From Dolichospermum compactum NIES-806 (lineage in GTDB: Bacteria > Cyanobacteriota > Cyanobacteriia > Cyanobacteriales > Nostocaceae), in assembly GCF_002368115.1 (NCBI RefSeq), contig NZ_AP018316.1:3270371-3302447 (forward strand): 32,077 nt of DNA, read 5' to 3'. Positions 1 through 6,736 of the stretch are shown piece after piece. The position numbers and the translations under genes are program-made. The notes beneath the pieces are model-generated. The model saw nothing but the letters and a program-made list of their open reading frames with translations, had not been told where the DNA came from and did no database searches. Each line of letters begins with the position of its first letter. The first letter of the stretch is position 1.

Positions 1-580
1 TGGTGGCAGTCGCACTTGTATCGTTATCATCAGTAACCGCTTGTTCCACTGTGATAACTTGACCATTCAACAATATTGTCCCGTGGTCATCCTCTGCTTT
101 TAACACCTGCAAAGTTTCAGCATTTAGATTTTCCCTCAGCACCAAAGCCGCAAAAATCGCCCCTTCATCTCCAATTGAATCAGCAGTATTAATTTGGTTA
201 TCAACCCAATGACCTATTTCTTCTAAAATAACGCTGGTGACATCTGTGACATCTCCCTGATGACTCGTTAAAAATTCCTGCGATAAATAAATTGTATTTG
301 TCGCAGCGGTATAAGACCCGTTTGCGCCATTTAATTCTGCTGAAGAAAGAATGGTAATTGCTGGGATGATGCTAAAATCTTGATTTTTCCAAGCATTTCC
401 CAGATTTAAAACTGCTTCTGGATCAAAAGTCTCCCCAAAAGCTAACCGCATTTTTGCCACAAACTCTTCACTGTTCGCAAAATCTTGTAGATACAGTTCT
501 ATTTGTTCTAATGCTAGTAATAAAACCTGATTTAGATACAAATTATCGGTAAGAGAGCTATTGGCAGGTGTAGATGTCAT
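1..580 (-). CDS. N-terminal part of a large secreted calcium-binding/adhesin-type protein (3' end off window)
   Basis: Reading the minus strand from the ATG at 578-580 gives 193 codons without a stop up to the window edge. It starts MTSTPANSSLTDNLYL and contains ILSSAELNGANGSY, then NTIYLSQEFL, then VILEEIGHWVDNQIN. I recognise this arrangement as the conserved N-terminal region of large cyanobacterial surface or hemolysin-type calcium-binding proteins, which place it ahead of VCBS, cadherin or RTX repeats. The EEIGHWVD block resembles a metallopeptidase helix but lacks a full HExxH, so I do not claim activity. There is no signal peptide, which fits type I secretion. No Pho-box-like repeat is visible upstream, unlike the two secreted phosphatase genes further on. 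The function of the missing C-terminal part is unknown. Confidence 0.75.
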   Translation of the reverse strand, partial: MTSTPANSSLTDNLYLNQVLLLALEQIELYLQDFANSEEFVAKMRLAFGETFDPEAVLNLGNAWKNQDFSIIPAITILSSAELNGANGSYTAATNTIYLSQEFLTSHQGDVTDVTSVILEEIGHWVDNQINTADSIGDEGAIFAALVLRENLNAETLQVLKAEDDHGTILLNGQVITVEQAVTDDNDTSATAT

Positions 581-835
581 AAAAATATATGGTAATTAAT
601 TTTCGCGCGTAGCTGTAGCAAAAAAATAATATTGAGTATACAAAAATCTGAACATCTACCAAAAGTTAGAGATTGGAAATTTTTCCTCAAGAATCTTACC
701 TGAGTAGGTTGACAGGGGGATATGTTGTATTCAAATTAGCTTGCACTAGAATATGTTTTTAATAAATATGTATAAACAGAAGCTTTATGATAGTATAGCG
801 CAAGTGCTAACTTGTGAGTTTGCTGTTGTGGGGAT

Positions 836-931
836 GATGGGATGCGATAGCGAAGCGCTGCTGCAAGCAGTTCGCTGTTTGGGATGATGGGAGTGCGATC
901 GCTGAGGATGGGGTGCGATAGCGAAGCGCGA
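836..931. repeat. Cluster of GCGATAGCGAAGCGC / HIP1-type repeats in the 581-1002 gap
   Basis: The 420 bases between the secreted-protein gene and the antitoxin gene hold no convincing gene. They contain three variants of a GGGATGATGGGAGTGCGAT unit followed by AGCGAAGCGC or CGCT (about 831-859, 880-903 and 906-931). A fourth copy lies at 3068-3097. The core GCGATAGCGAAGCGC is a dispersed repeat common in Nostocales genomes, and the middle copy contains a HIP1 octamer. No promoter could be assigned with confidence. Confidence 0.6.
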
Positions 932-1002
932 CCTAGTAATCGCTTTTTAACGAGGAGATTGAACGCGATATAATGGCAGTAATGCAGTATAGGAAAAAAG
1001 TT

Positions 1003-1215
1003 ATGATTCAAACCTTAGATGCTCTGTTCGATGGTGCAGCCCTTCTTCCTGAAGTACCTTTAAACATCAAATCAGGTACGCGAGTTCGGATTATTGTTGA
1101 AAGTCTGTTACCAGATGAAAAACCAAAACCAAAAACATTTTTGCAAACGGCCAAATCTTTAAATTTACAAGGTAAGCCAGACTGGTCAACTAATATAGAC
1201 CAGTATTTGCATTAG
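1003..1215 (+). CDS. Putative antitoxin partner of the PIN toxin
   Basis: This is a small protein of 70 residues when started at the ATG at 1003, which has AGGAAAA about ten bases upstream. An in-frame ATG at 973 would add ten residues (MAVMQYRKKV) and is less likely. The sequence IQTLDALFDGAALLPEVPL followed by SGTRVRIIVESL resembles the DUF104/AF2212-like and AbrB-like antitoxins that precede PIN-domain toxins. The C-terminal part (residues about 40-70) would be the toxin-binding tail. It ends 16 bases before the PIN gene on the same strand, the usual antitoxin-then-toxin order. The family call rests on pattern and context. The pair probably represses its own promoter, but no operator is clear. 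Confidence 0.7.
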   Translation: MIQTLDALFDGAALLPEVPLNIKSGTRVRIIVESLLPDEKPKPKTFLQTAKSLNLQGKPDWSTNIDQYLH

Positions 1216-1231
1216 GAAAATATCTCAGAAA

Positions 1232-1645
1232 ATGAATGAAATTTTTTTAGATACATCTTTTGCAATTGCCTTATCCGCAATTACAGATCAAAATCATGCC
1301 AGAGCAGTTGAGCTTGCTGAACAAATTGAGGATCAAAATTCTTATCTCGTTACAACTCAAGCAATTTTACTAGAAATTGGCAATGCTCTTTCTAAGCAAA
1401 GATATAGAACCGCCGCAATTCAACTTCTTGAATCTCTAGAATCAGATCCAAACGTTGAAATAGTTCCTCTAACTAATGAACTGTACGATGCTGCTTTTCA
1501 ATTATTTAGAAGTCGTCAAGATAAAGAATGGGGACTGGTTGACTGCATATCATGTATTGTGATGCAAAATCGGGGAATTACTGATGTGCTAACTGCGGAT
1601 GAGCATTTCAATCAAATGGGATTTCGGGCGTTATTAAGAAATTAA
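1232..1645 (+). CDS. PIN-domain ribonuclease, VapC-like toxin
   Basis: The protein has 137 residues, the normal size for a single PIN domain. The acidic metal-binding residues expected of the fold are visible: D7 in FLDTSF, E48 in LLEIGNAL, D104 in WGLVDCIS, and D118 and D123 in ITDVLTADEHF. PIN toxins of this type are Mg-dependent RNases that cut tRNA or rRNA when freed from their antitoxin. The gene sits 16 bases after the candidate antitoxin and is probably co-transcribed with it. The active site appears complete, so the toxin is probably functional. The RNA target cannot be read from sequence. Confidence 0.85.
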   Translation: MNEIFLDTSFAIALSAITDQNHARAVELAEQIEDQNSYLVTTQAILLEIGNALSKQRYRTAAIQLLESLESDPNVEIVPLTNELYDAAFQLFRSRQDKEWGLVDCISCIVMQNRGITDVLTADEHFNQMGFRALLRN

Positions 1646-1752
1646 TGAAACAGGAATAGTGAAGCTGACCGAAGATATCGCTGTTTTGGGGATGTGGAAG
1701 GGCGATCTCTGTTCTGTAGTGGAGGGAAATGCGATCGCTTGATAAAATAGAA

Positions 1753-1767
1753 GTAACTTAAAGTTAC
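1753..1767. promoter_or_regulatory. Perfect 7-1-7 palindrome, possible operator
   Basis: GTAACTTAAAGTTAC is a perfect inverted repeat (7-base arms, 1-base centre) about 107 bases before the split Rpn-family gene. Symmetry of this size suits a dimeric repressor, but no partner is known and chance is possible in AT-rich DNA. The rest of the 1646-1873 gap holds only HIP1-like motifs and a short uninformative ORF. Confidence 0.25.
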
Positions 1768-1873
1768 AGGATAAACAAATAAATGATCACATTAGAAATG
1801 GCAATCGCTCCAAAACACACAAAATTAACATACTATCCGTTACCTGTTCCCTTCTTTGTAATATAGAAATAAA

Positions 1874-2969
1874 ATGAGTGAAGTAACAGCAAATTATGAT
1901 CAATCATGGAAAGAAGCGTTAAATGAATATTTTGAAAGCTTCCTAGCATTTTTCTTTCCTGTAGCCCATCAAGCAATTGATTGGACAAAAACCCCTGAAT
2001 CTTTAGATAAAGAACTGCAAGAAATTACAGCTTCAGGAGAAACCAAAAACCGAATTACCGATAAACTGTATAAAGTTTGGTTATTAGATCAAACTCAAGT
2101 ATGGATTTTAATCCACATAGAAATTCAGAGTCAATATGATGTTAACTTTGAAGAACGGATGTACATTTATAATTACCGAGCCTTCGACCTTTATCACCAA
2201 TTTGTAGTAAGTGTAGCAATTTTAGGTGATACAAGTCCTAGTTGGCGACCAAATAGTTATGATAGAGCTATGTTGGATTGTGAACTAAGTAGGTAAAGAG
2301 AAAAATTTAAAGGTATGTGACGAAATGTAAATTCAATGAATGCCTTGCAAATAGGTTATTTCACGGTTTTTACAAAACTAAACATATATCGTTTTTATTA
2401 TGTTTACCTACTTAAGTTTAAAATTCCCCATAGCTAAAATTCTTGATTATGAATCAAAATGGCATGAACTAGAAAAAAGTGATAATCCCTTTGCTACCAT
2501 AGTGATGGCGCATTTAAAGACTAAAGCCACCACCAGTAATTTAACAGAAAGGGAGCAATGGAAATGGATATTAATTAGAGGACTTTATGACCGGGGCTTC
2601 ACAAAAGAGAAGGTTATTAAGTTATTTAAAATCATCGACACAATGATGACTTTACCTAAACAATTGCAAGCAGGATTGGTCACTAAAATTAAACATTTTG
2701 AGGAGGAAAGAAAAATGCCTTTAATTAGCCCAACAGAACAACTAGCTATAGAACGAGGAATAGAACAGGGAATAGAACAGGGAAGACAAAGAGAGCAACA
2801 GCTAATTATACGACAAATAAATCGGCGAGTTGGTGAAATGGAATCATCATTAATTGACTCAATTCGTGCATTAACAATTGAGAAATTAGAATTATTGGGT
2901 GAGGCTCTGTTAGATTTTTCTTCTGTCACTGATTTAGAACAATGGTTACAAAATAACCCAGAGTCTTGA
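1874..2969 (+). pseudogene. Rpn family PD-(D/E)XK nuclease/putative transposase with DUF4351 tail, split by a miniature element
   Basis: Two ORFs encode halves of one protein. The first (1874-2296) has the N-terminal nuclease half: WILIHIEIQSQYD carries the E-x-Q catalytic motif, followed by ERMYIYNYRAFDLYHQ. The second (2400-2969) has LKFPIAKILDYESKW and ends in a glutamine/glutamate-rich linker (IERGIEQGIEQGRQREQQ) and a DUF4351-like tail. Removing 2288-2414 joins codon CTA (2285-2287) directly to AGT (2415-2417) in the same frame, giving an uninterrupted protein of about 322 residues, the usual family length. The element adds Ser-Arg-stop to the first half and supplies an ATG at 2400 to the second, so two separate peptides could still be made. 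Family members act as recombination-promoting nucleases. Loss of activity is inferred. Confidence 0.85.
2288..2412. mobile_element. 125-bp miniature element (MITE), IS630/mariner-type ends, TA duplication
   Basis: The terminal inverted repeats are AGTAGGTAAA at 2288-2297 and TTTACCTACT at 2403-2412, perfect over 10 bases. Each end is flanked by TA (2286-2287 and 2413-2414), the target duplication made by IS630/Tc1-mariner transposases. There is no coding capacity, so it would need a transposase supplied in trans. Its right end read inward (AGTAGGTAAACATAATAAAA) closely matches the left end of the element at 20181, so both belong to one family. It interrupts the Rpn-family gene precisely. Confidence 0.88.
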
Positions 2970-3111
2970 GATTAATCATATTTATTAAATAGGGCGATCG
3001 CTCCTGGGAAACCGTTTTGTGAATATGAGAGGGCGATCGCTTTGGGGATATGGGATGTACCATTTTTGGGGATATGGGAGTGCGATAGCGAAGCGCTCCG
3101 CAGGAATCGCT

Positions 3112-3309
3112 TCATGAAGAGTACAATTTTCTACCCACAGGAGCAAAGGGAATTTCTTTACCCTTTTGTTGATAATCTTCCTTCACTAACTCCCAGGCTA
3201 ATTTTAGTTCTTGCAAAGCTTCTTCGGGAGTATCACCAAAAGCTGAAATGTTAGGTATTTCTTGTAAATGTGCTAACCAATCTCCTTGTTCATCAATATA
3301 TTCTTGCAA
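3112..3309 (-). CDS. HicB-family antitoxin-like protein, solitary, with uncertain start
   Basis: The sequence GDWLAHLQEIPNISAFGDTP then EEALQELKLAWELVKEDYQ is the HicB RNase-H-like fold signature, in which conserved sheets are followed by the EEAL helix. The product is 65 residues if started at the TTG at 3307-3309. In the same frame, upstream codons read N-I-N-L-I-G-S-L-Q-E-Y with an ATA where relatives would be expected to have ATG, so the original start may have mutated. No HicA toxin gene is seen next to it. A C-terminal DNA-binding domain is absent, as in short HicB proteins. It may be an orphan antitoxin, or decaying. It ends next to a GCGATAGCGAAGCGCT repeat. Confidence 0.65.
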   Translation of the reverse strand: MQEYIDEQGDWLAHLQEIPNISAFGDTPEEALQELKLAWELVKEDYQQKGKEIPFAPVGRKLYSS

Positions 3310-3363
3310 ACTGCCAATGAGATTTATGTTACAGCAATTCTTGCTCTAACCAAATAAATACAA

Positions 3364-3392
3364 TGGAGGGCGTAAGCCTTGCGCCCCTACGG
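3364..3392. repeat. Short palindromic repeat (GGGCGTAAGCCTTGCGCCC)
   Basis: GGGCGTAAG and CTTGCGCCC form near-perfect arms with almost no loop. A similar GGGCGCAGG/CCTGCGCCC palindrome lies at about 20115-20135. Such palindromes are dispersed in cyanobacterial intergenic DNA. No gene is present in the 3310-3476 gap. Confidence 0.45.
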
Positions 3393-3425
3393 GTTTTGTG
3401 ATAAAAACTGTACCTCATAATATTA

Positions 3426-3460
3426 AAAATTAGGGGCTTAACGCATTGCGCTAAACCCCT
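3426..3460 (-). terminator. Rho-independent terminator of the 5'-nucleotidase gene
   Basis: On the minus strand, 17 bases after the stop codon, AGGGGTTTAGCGC pairs with GCGTTAAGCCCCT (13-base arms with two G-U type pairs, 3-base loop), followed by AATTTTTAA. The hairpin arms on the plus strand are 3432-3444 and 3448-3460. Position and T-rich tail fit termination of the 3477-6197 transcript. Confidence 0.7.
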
Positions 3461-3476
3461 ATGAGAGAATTATGTT

Positions 3477-6197
3477 TTAAGCAAAGACAAATTGATTAGG
3501 ATCTGTCAAACTCAAACTACTGGATTGAATCCCAATGAGAACCGCTATGATGTTACTATCAAATACAATCTGAGTATCACCACCAACTTGATTTAAGGTG
3601 AATTGAGATGCAGTAGAGCCTAGATAAATCTTATCAATACCAATTTGGAAGTCAAGGATAGTATTAGCAGCTTTTGGTGCTTCAACATTAAAGATCCTGA
3701 ATTCATCAGCACCAGCACCACCAGATAGCAGGTTGCCACCACCAAGACTAACATAGAATTTGTCGTTACCATCGCCACCTAATGCCCGGTCATTGCTACC
3801 CAGGAAGAAGGTATCATTACCAAGACCACCCGACATCCGGTTATTGCCTTTACTATCTCTAGCTTCAAAGGTATCATTACCATCGCTACCGAAAGCGATA
3901 TCCCCCTTATTTACAAAAATTCTATCATTACCACTCCCAGCATCAATAGTGTTATTACCAGCAAGCCCTAAAATAGATGCACTTACTAGGTCTACTTCAT
4001 CATTTCCAGCACCGGTAAAGACAATATCACGGATACCATTAAAGTCAGTTCCAGCTATCAGCATATCTGCACCGGGAGTTCCTGAAATGAGTTCTCCAGG
4101 AGAGCCTAAAACGGTATCTTCCCGGAAATTGAGGTTTTGGATTCTGGTATCTCCTTCTGGGGGTGTTTCCACAATATTGAAAGCTTTATTCCCAGCTACG
4201 GGGAAGTTTGCAGCTAAAAATTCAGCAAGTGTATCCTGTTCCGAAGCATCCGCAGCAAAGGTAGCAACACCAGTTCTAGTAGCATTAATAGGTTGGGTTA
4301 AATCAACGCGATTTTCACCAAATTCAGGAAATGGGTAGTTATCACCACCACCTGCTAGGAAATCAAGGGTAATTAGGCGAATTTGCCGATTTGCATCTCC
4401 TACCAACTGCCCATTTTCCACAATTACATCTAAGACTTGACCATTGTTAGGATCAACAATAGCTAAACTACGAATGCGATCGCCTTCTTTTTGTACACCA
4501 GTCACTCTACCATTGGCATTTCGTTCAAAGACAATAGCCTGTTTACTGGGGTCAAAACTAAACTGAATCCCACTAACTTGGGGAAATTGTCCAGGAGTCG
4601 CACCCTCAGCAGTTGCTGCTACACCATATTCTAAAATTCGCTCTAATTCTGCTGCGGTTACAGTCAACAAAGATAAGCCATTATTGAATCGCAAACTATC
4701 CAGAATGTCTAGCTGGGAAATCTCCCCAGTTTGTTTACCAGAAAAGGGGTTTGCTTGGGTAGGAAGAAGTGTGCCATTGGCATCTACTTCACCAATAGCT
4801 GCCCGAATACCACCGCCATTTTTGATGGAGACTTGTACAGTAGCATCAATAGTTTTAGCAAAGAACAAATTAGCATCCGCAGACAAATTACCCAAAGTTG
4901 TTTCTTGGGTTCTTACCTGTTCCCGACGACCTTCGATAAATACCGTACTCCGGCCAAAAACATTACTATCTTGTGCTGCAACCAACCCTTCAACAGCGTC
5001 GGTTAGCTGTTTAACCAAATTACCTTTTGTCCCTTGAGCAAAAGCAGCTTCTTTACTACCCCATAAAGCAATTACTTGATCCTCTGTAGTCGCAACTGGA
5101 CCATTAATTACTAAATCTAAATCACTGACTGCATCCAGAGGACTACCATTAGCATCTACTAAAATGCCATTAGCATTAAAATCTACTACCAATCTTCCTA
5201 CATAAGAATATTCGCCATCAGTGCTAACAATAACTGCGGGATCTCCATCTGCATTAGTAGTGACGATAGGATAGGTATTTGCTGGTGTATCTCCAGAACG
5301 CAAATTATCATCACCATTAGCCAAGATAGTATCAGAACCACTAGCTATAACTACATCTACACCCCTTAACTTAGTAATTAGTTGTTGTTCTAGGGCAATT
5401 TGTTGCAGATGTGAAACTACAATAATTTTATTAATGCCTTGGGTTTGTAATTGATTGATTACAGGCTGCAAAATAGCAGCTAAGGCATTCATATCATTTG
5501 CTTTTGTTCCCTGTACCCTTGTCCCGGTGGGAGAAGAAATACTTTCTAATAATTGGGTGGTAGCACCAACTACACCTATTTTTTCACCACCTCTTTCAAT
5601 AATTGTCGCCGGGGCAATTTTTGGGGTAGTTGTTCCTGCTAGGGATGCAGTAGGATTTGTTTGAAAGGCTGTATTAGGAAGAATATTAGGAGTAAATAAA
5701 CCAGATAAATTGCTATCTGCGGCAAAATTTAAGTTAGCGGATAGGTAAGGAAATTGAGTGCCTACCCATCTATCATCAGCTAAACCTGCACCCCGATATT
5801 CTGCTGCTATAATGGTTCTTAAAACTTCCGAACCCAAATCAAATTCATGATTACCAAGGGCAGAGGCATCAAAGCCGATGATATTCATAATTGAGATATC
5901 AACTCGACCACTACCTTCTCTTAAACTACTATAGCTAGTATTGATGGTTTGATTGGGTAAACCAAAAAGTTGATTGTAGACATTGTTAAATAAGCCACTA
6001 TTGCGGAAAGTTATATCTCCTGCGGCACTAAAAAATGGTCCTGCTAGGTAGTTATCTCCCGCAGACAGGGTAATGGAGTTGTCAACTAAGTCTTCTAAGC
6101 TATCAACAATTGCCGCAAAGTTAGGTGCATCCGAAATTGCATTTACACCACCTTCTAGATCAGAAGCATGGAGAATTTGCAGTCTAAAATTTGTCAT
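3477..6197 (-). CDS. Secreted 5'-nucleotidase/UshA-like metallophosphatase with C-terminal RTX repeats
   Basis: This 906-residue protein has three parts. Residues 1-330 are a calcineurin-like metallophosphatase domain, with LQILHASDLEGG at the start, GNHEFDLG at 115-122 and VVSHLQQ later. Residues about 395-640 are the 5'-nucleotidase C-terminal substrate domain, with GNLSADANLF, NGGGIRA at 460-466 and LAGGGDNYPFPE. Residues about 700-906 are RTX calcium-binding repeats (GSGNDRIFV, GSDGNDTF, GGDGNDKF, SGGAGADEF). There is no signal peptide. RTX ends imply type I secretion and calcium-dependent folding outside the cell. The expected role is removal of phosphate from extracellular nucleotides or UDP-sugars. 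The first metal motif reads D13-L-E15 rather than the usual D-x-H, so one metal ligand may be a glutamate. It lies downstream of the giant phosphatase gene on the same strand, with its own candidate Pho box. Confidence 0.93.
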   Translation of the reverse strand: MTNFRLQILHASDLEGGVNAISDAPNFAAIVDSLEDLVDNSITLSAGDNYLAGPFFSAAGDITFRNSGLFNNVYNQLFGLPNQTINTSYSSLREGSGRVDISIMNIIGFDASALGNHEFDLGSEVLRTIIAAEYRGAGLADDRWVGTQFPYLSANLNFAADSNLSGLFTPNILPNTAFQTNPTASLAGTTTPKIAPATIIERGGEKIGVVGATTQLLESISSPTGTRVQGTKANDMNALAAILQPVINQLQTQGINKIIVVSHLQQIALEQQLITKLRGVDVVIASGSDTILANGDDNLRSGDTPANTYPIVTTNADGDPAVIVSTDGEYSYVGRLVVDFNANGILVDANGSPLDAVSDLDLVINGPVATTEDQVIALWGSKEAAFAQGTKGNLVKQLTDAVEGLVAAQDSNVFGRSTVFIEGRREQVRTQETTLGNLSADANLFFAKTIDATVQVSIKNGGGIRAAIGEVDANGTLLPTQANPFSGKQTGEISQLDILDSLRFNNGLSLLTVTAAELERILEYGVAATAEGATPGQFPQVSGIQFSFDPSKQAIVFERNANGRVTGVQKEGDRIRSLAIVDPNNGQVLDVIVENGQLVGDANRQIRLITLDFLAGGGDNYPFPEFGENRVDLTQPINATRTGVATFAADASEQDTLAEFLAANFPVAGNKAFNIVETPPEGDTRIQNLNFREDTVLGSPGELISGTPGADMLIAGTDFNGIRDIVFTGAGNDEVDLVSASILGLAGNNTIDAGSGNDRIFVNKGDIAFGSDGNDTFEARDSKGNNRMSGGLGNDTFFLGSNDRALGGDGNDKFYVSLGGGNLLSGGAGADEFRIFNVEAPKAANTILDFQIGIDKIYLGSTASQFTLNQVGGDTQIVFDSNIIAVLIGIQSSSLSLTDPNQFVFA
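3480..4100 (-). other. RTX calcium-binding module of the 5'-nucleotidase
   Basis: Residues about 700-906. Nonapeptide-like GGxGxD repeats alternate with degenerate ones and end in a conserved ANTILDFQIGIDKIYLG segment. The module closely matches the C-terminal module of the giant phosphatase (residues 4196-4408), sharing FGSDGNDTF, LGSNDRALGGDG and SGGAGAD blocks in the same order. Confidence 0.9.
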
Positions 6198-6227
6198 GGG
6201 ATAAACTCAAATCCTTTTAGACATAGG

Positions 6228-6279
6228 ATTGAATAAATAAGTTAAGATAGAATTAAGAAAGTATAGGTAAATAGTTAAA
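6228..6279 (-). promoter_or_regulatory. Candidate Pho box upstream of the 5'-nucleotidase
   Basis: Read on the minus strand, TTTAACTA (6279-6272), CTTAATTC (6257-6250), CTTAACTT (6246-6239) and TATTCAAT (6235-6228) lie in phase at 22, 11 and 11 bases. Cyanobacterial PhoB/SphR boxes are direct repeats of PyTTAAPyPyT-like octamers with 3-base spacers, that is, 11 bases apart. The block ends about 30 bases before the ATG. A similar block precedes the giant phosphatase gene. Induction by phosphate limitation is inferred. Confidence 0.7.
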
Positions 6280-6320
6280 TTTATTAATAGACATCTCCGA
6301 AAAAGAATCTGAAACCCTTA

Positions 6321-6518
6321 GAGGGTGTTTGAAAAGTCTAATTTATTACTTGCAAGGGCGACTAGAAGTCGCGGAACCACACAGACGAAACCCACCTATT
6401 CCTTCGGAACGCTACGCGAACGTGGGTTCAAAAGCCTTGATTTTTCGTTAGTCCACGCAGGTGGACTTTGTTTGTGTAGTAGCGATTTCTAATCGCCGGA
6501 AACTTTTCAAACATCCTC
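6321..6518. mobile_element. 198-bp miniature element with IS5-like ends and TTA duplication
   Basis: GAGGGTGTTTGAAAAGT at 6321-6337 matches the inverted ACTTTTCAAACATCCTC at 6502-6518 in 16 of 17 bases. TTA flanks both sides (6318-6320 and 6519-6521), a target duplication of the TNA kind used by some IS5-family transposases. The interior holds small hairpins (GCGACTAGAAGTCGC, AGTCCACGCAGGTGGACT) and a GGAACGCTACGCGAACGTGG repeat, with no ORF. It sits between the two phosphatase genes, just upstream of the Pho box of the second. Confidence 0.85.
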
Positions 6519-6582
6519 TTAACCTGTCTAGCTGAAAACCTCATTTCCGGAGAGGTCTAATGTCTTTAGGGCAAAAGTTAAA

Positions 6583-6614
6583 TGCAGATGGACGCAGATA
6601 AACGCAGATTTTTT
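6583..6614. repeat. CGCAGATGGACGCAGATAAACGCAGAT-type dispersed repeat
   Basis: GCAGATGGACGCAGATAAA is a tandem CGCAGAT-like unit followed by a T run. The same unit occurs at 27558-27587 and, inverted, at 28756-28787. It is a dispersed cyanobacterial intergenic repeat. No gene lies in the 6519-6736 gap. Confidence 0.55.
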
Positions 6615-6667
6615 TAGATCATGATATTAAATATCTCCGGTAATTAAGTGGGTATAATCTGAAACTG

Positions 6668-6699
6668 TTGTAGGAACAATTCATGAATTGTCCCTACAA
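6668..6699. terminator. Strong palindrome, possible terminator or REP-like repeat
   Basis: TTGTAGGAACAATTC and GAATTGTCCCTACAA form 15-base arms with one mismatch and a 2-base loop. It lies about 40 bases past the stop of the giant gene. The T-rich tail (AATTTT) follows on the plus strand rather than the minus strand, so termination of the giant transcript is uncertain and a dispersed palindromic repeat is equally possible. Confidence 0.5.
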
Positions 6700-6736
6700 T
6701 AATTTTCACCAGATGTCTATTTAGGACTTGCTGGTT

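Noticed and set aside
1783..1866. 27-codon ORF MITLEMAIAPKHTKL... in the gap before the Rpn gene
   Set aside because: Too short, no ribosome site, no recognisable family. It may be a gene relic but cannot be supported.
2585..2929. 114-codon minus-strand ORF
   Set aside because: It is antisense to the C-terminal half of the Rpn-family gene and is rich in Cys/Ser/Ile from reading the glutamine-rich linker backwards.
3042..3254. 70-codon plus-strand ORF overlapping the HicB-like gene
   Set aside because: Its first third is dispersed repeat DNA and the rest is antisense to the HicB-like gene, which has clear family motifs.
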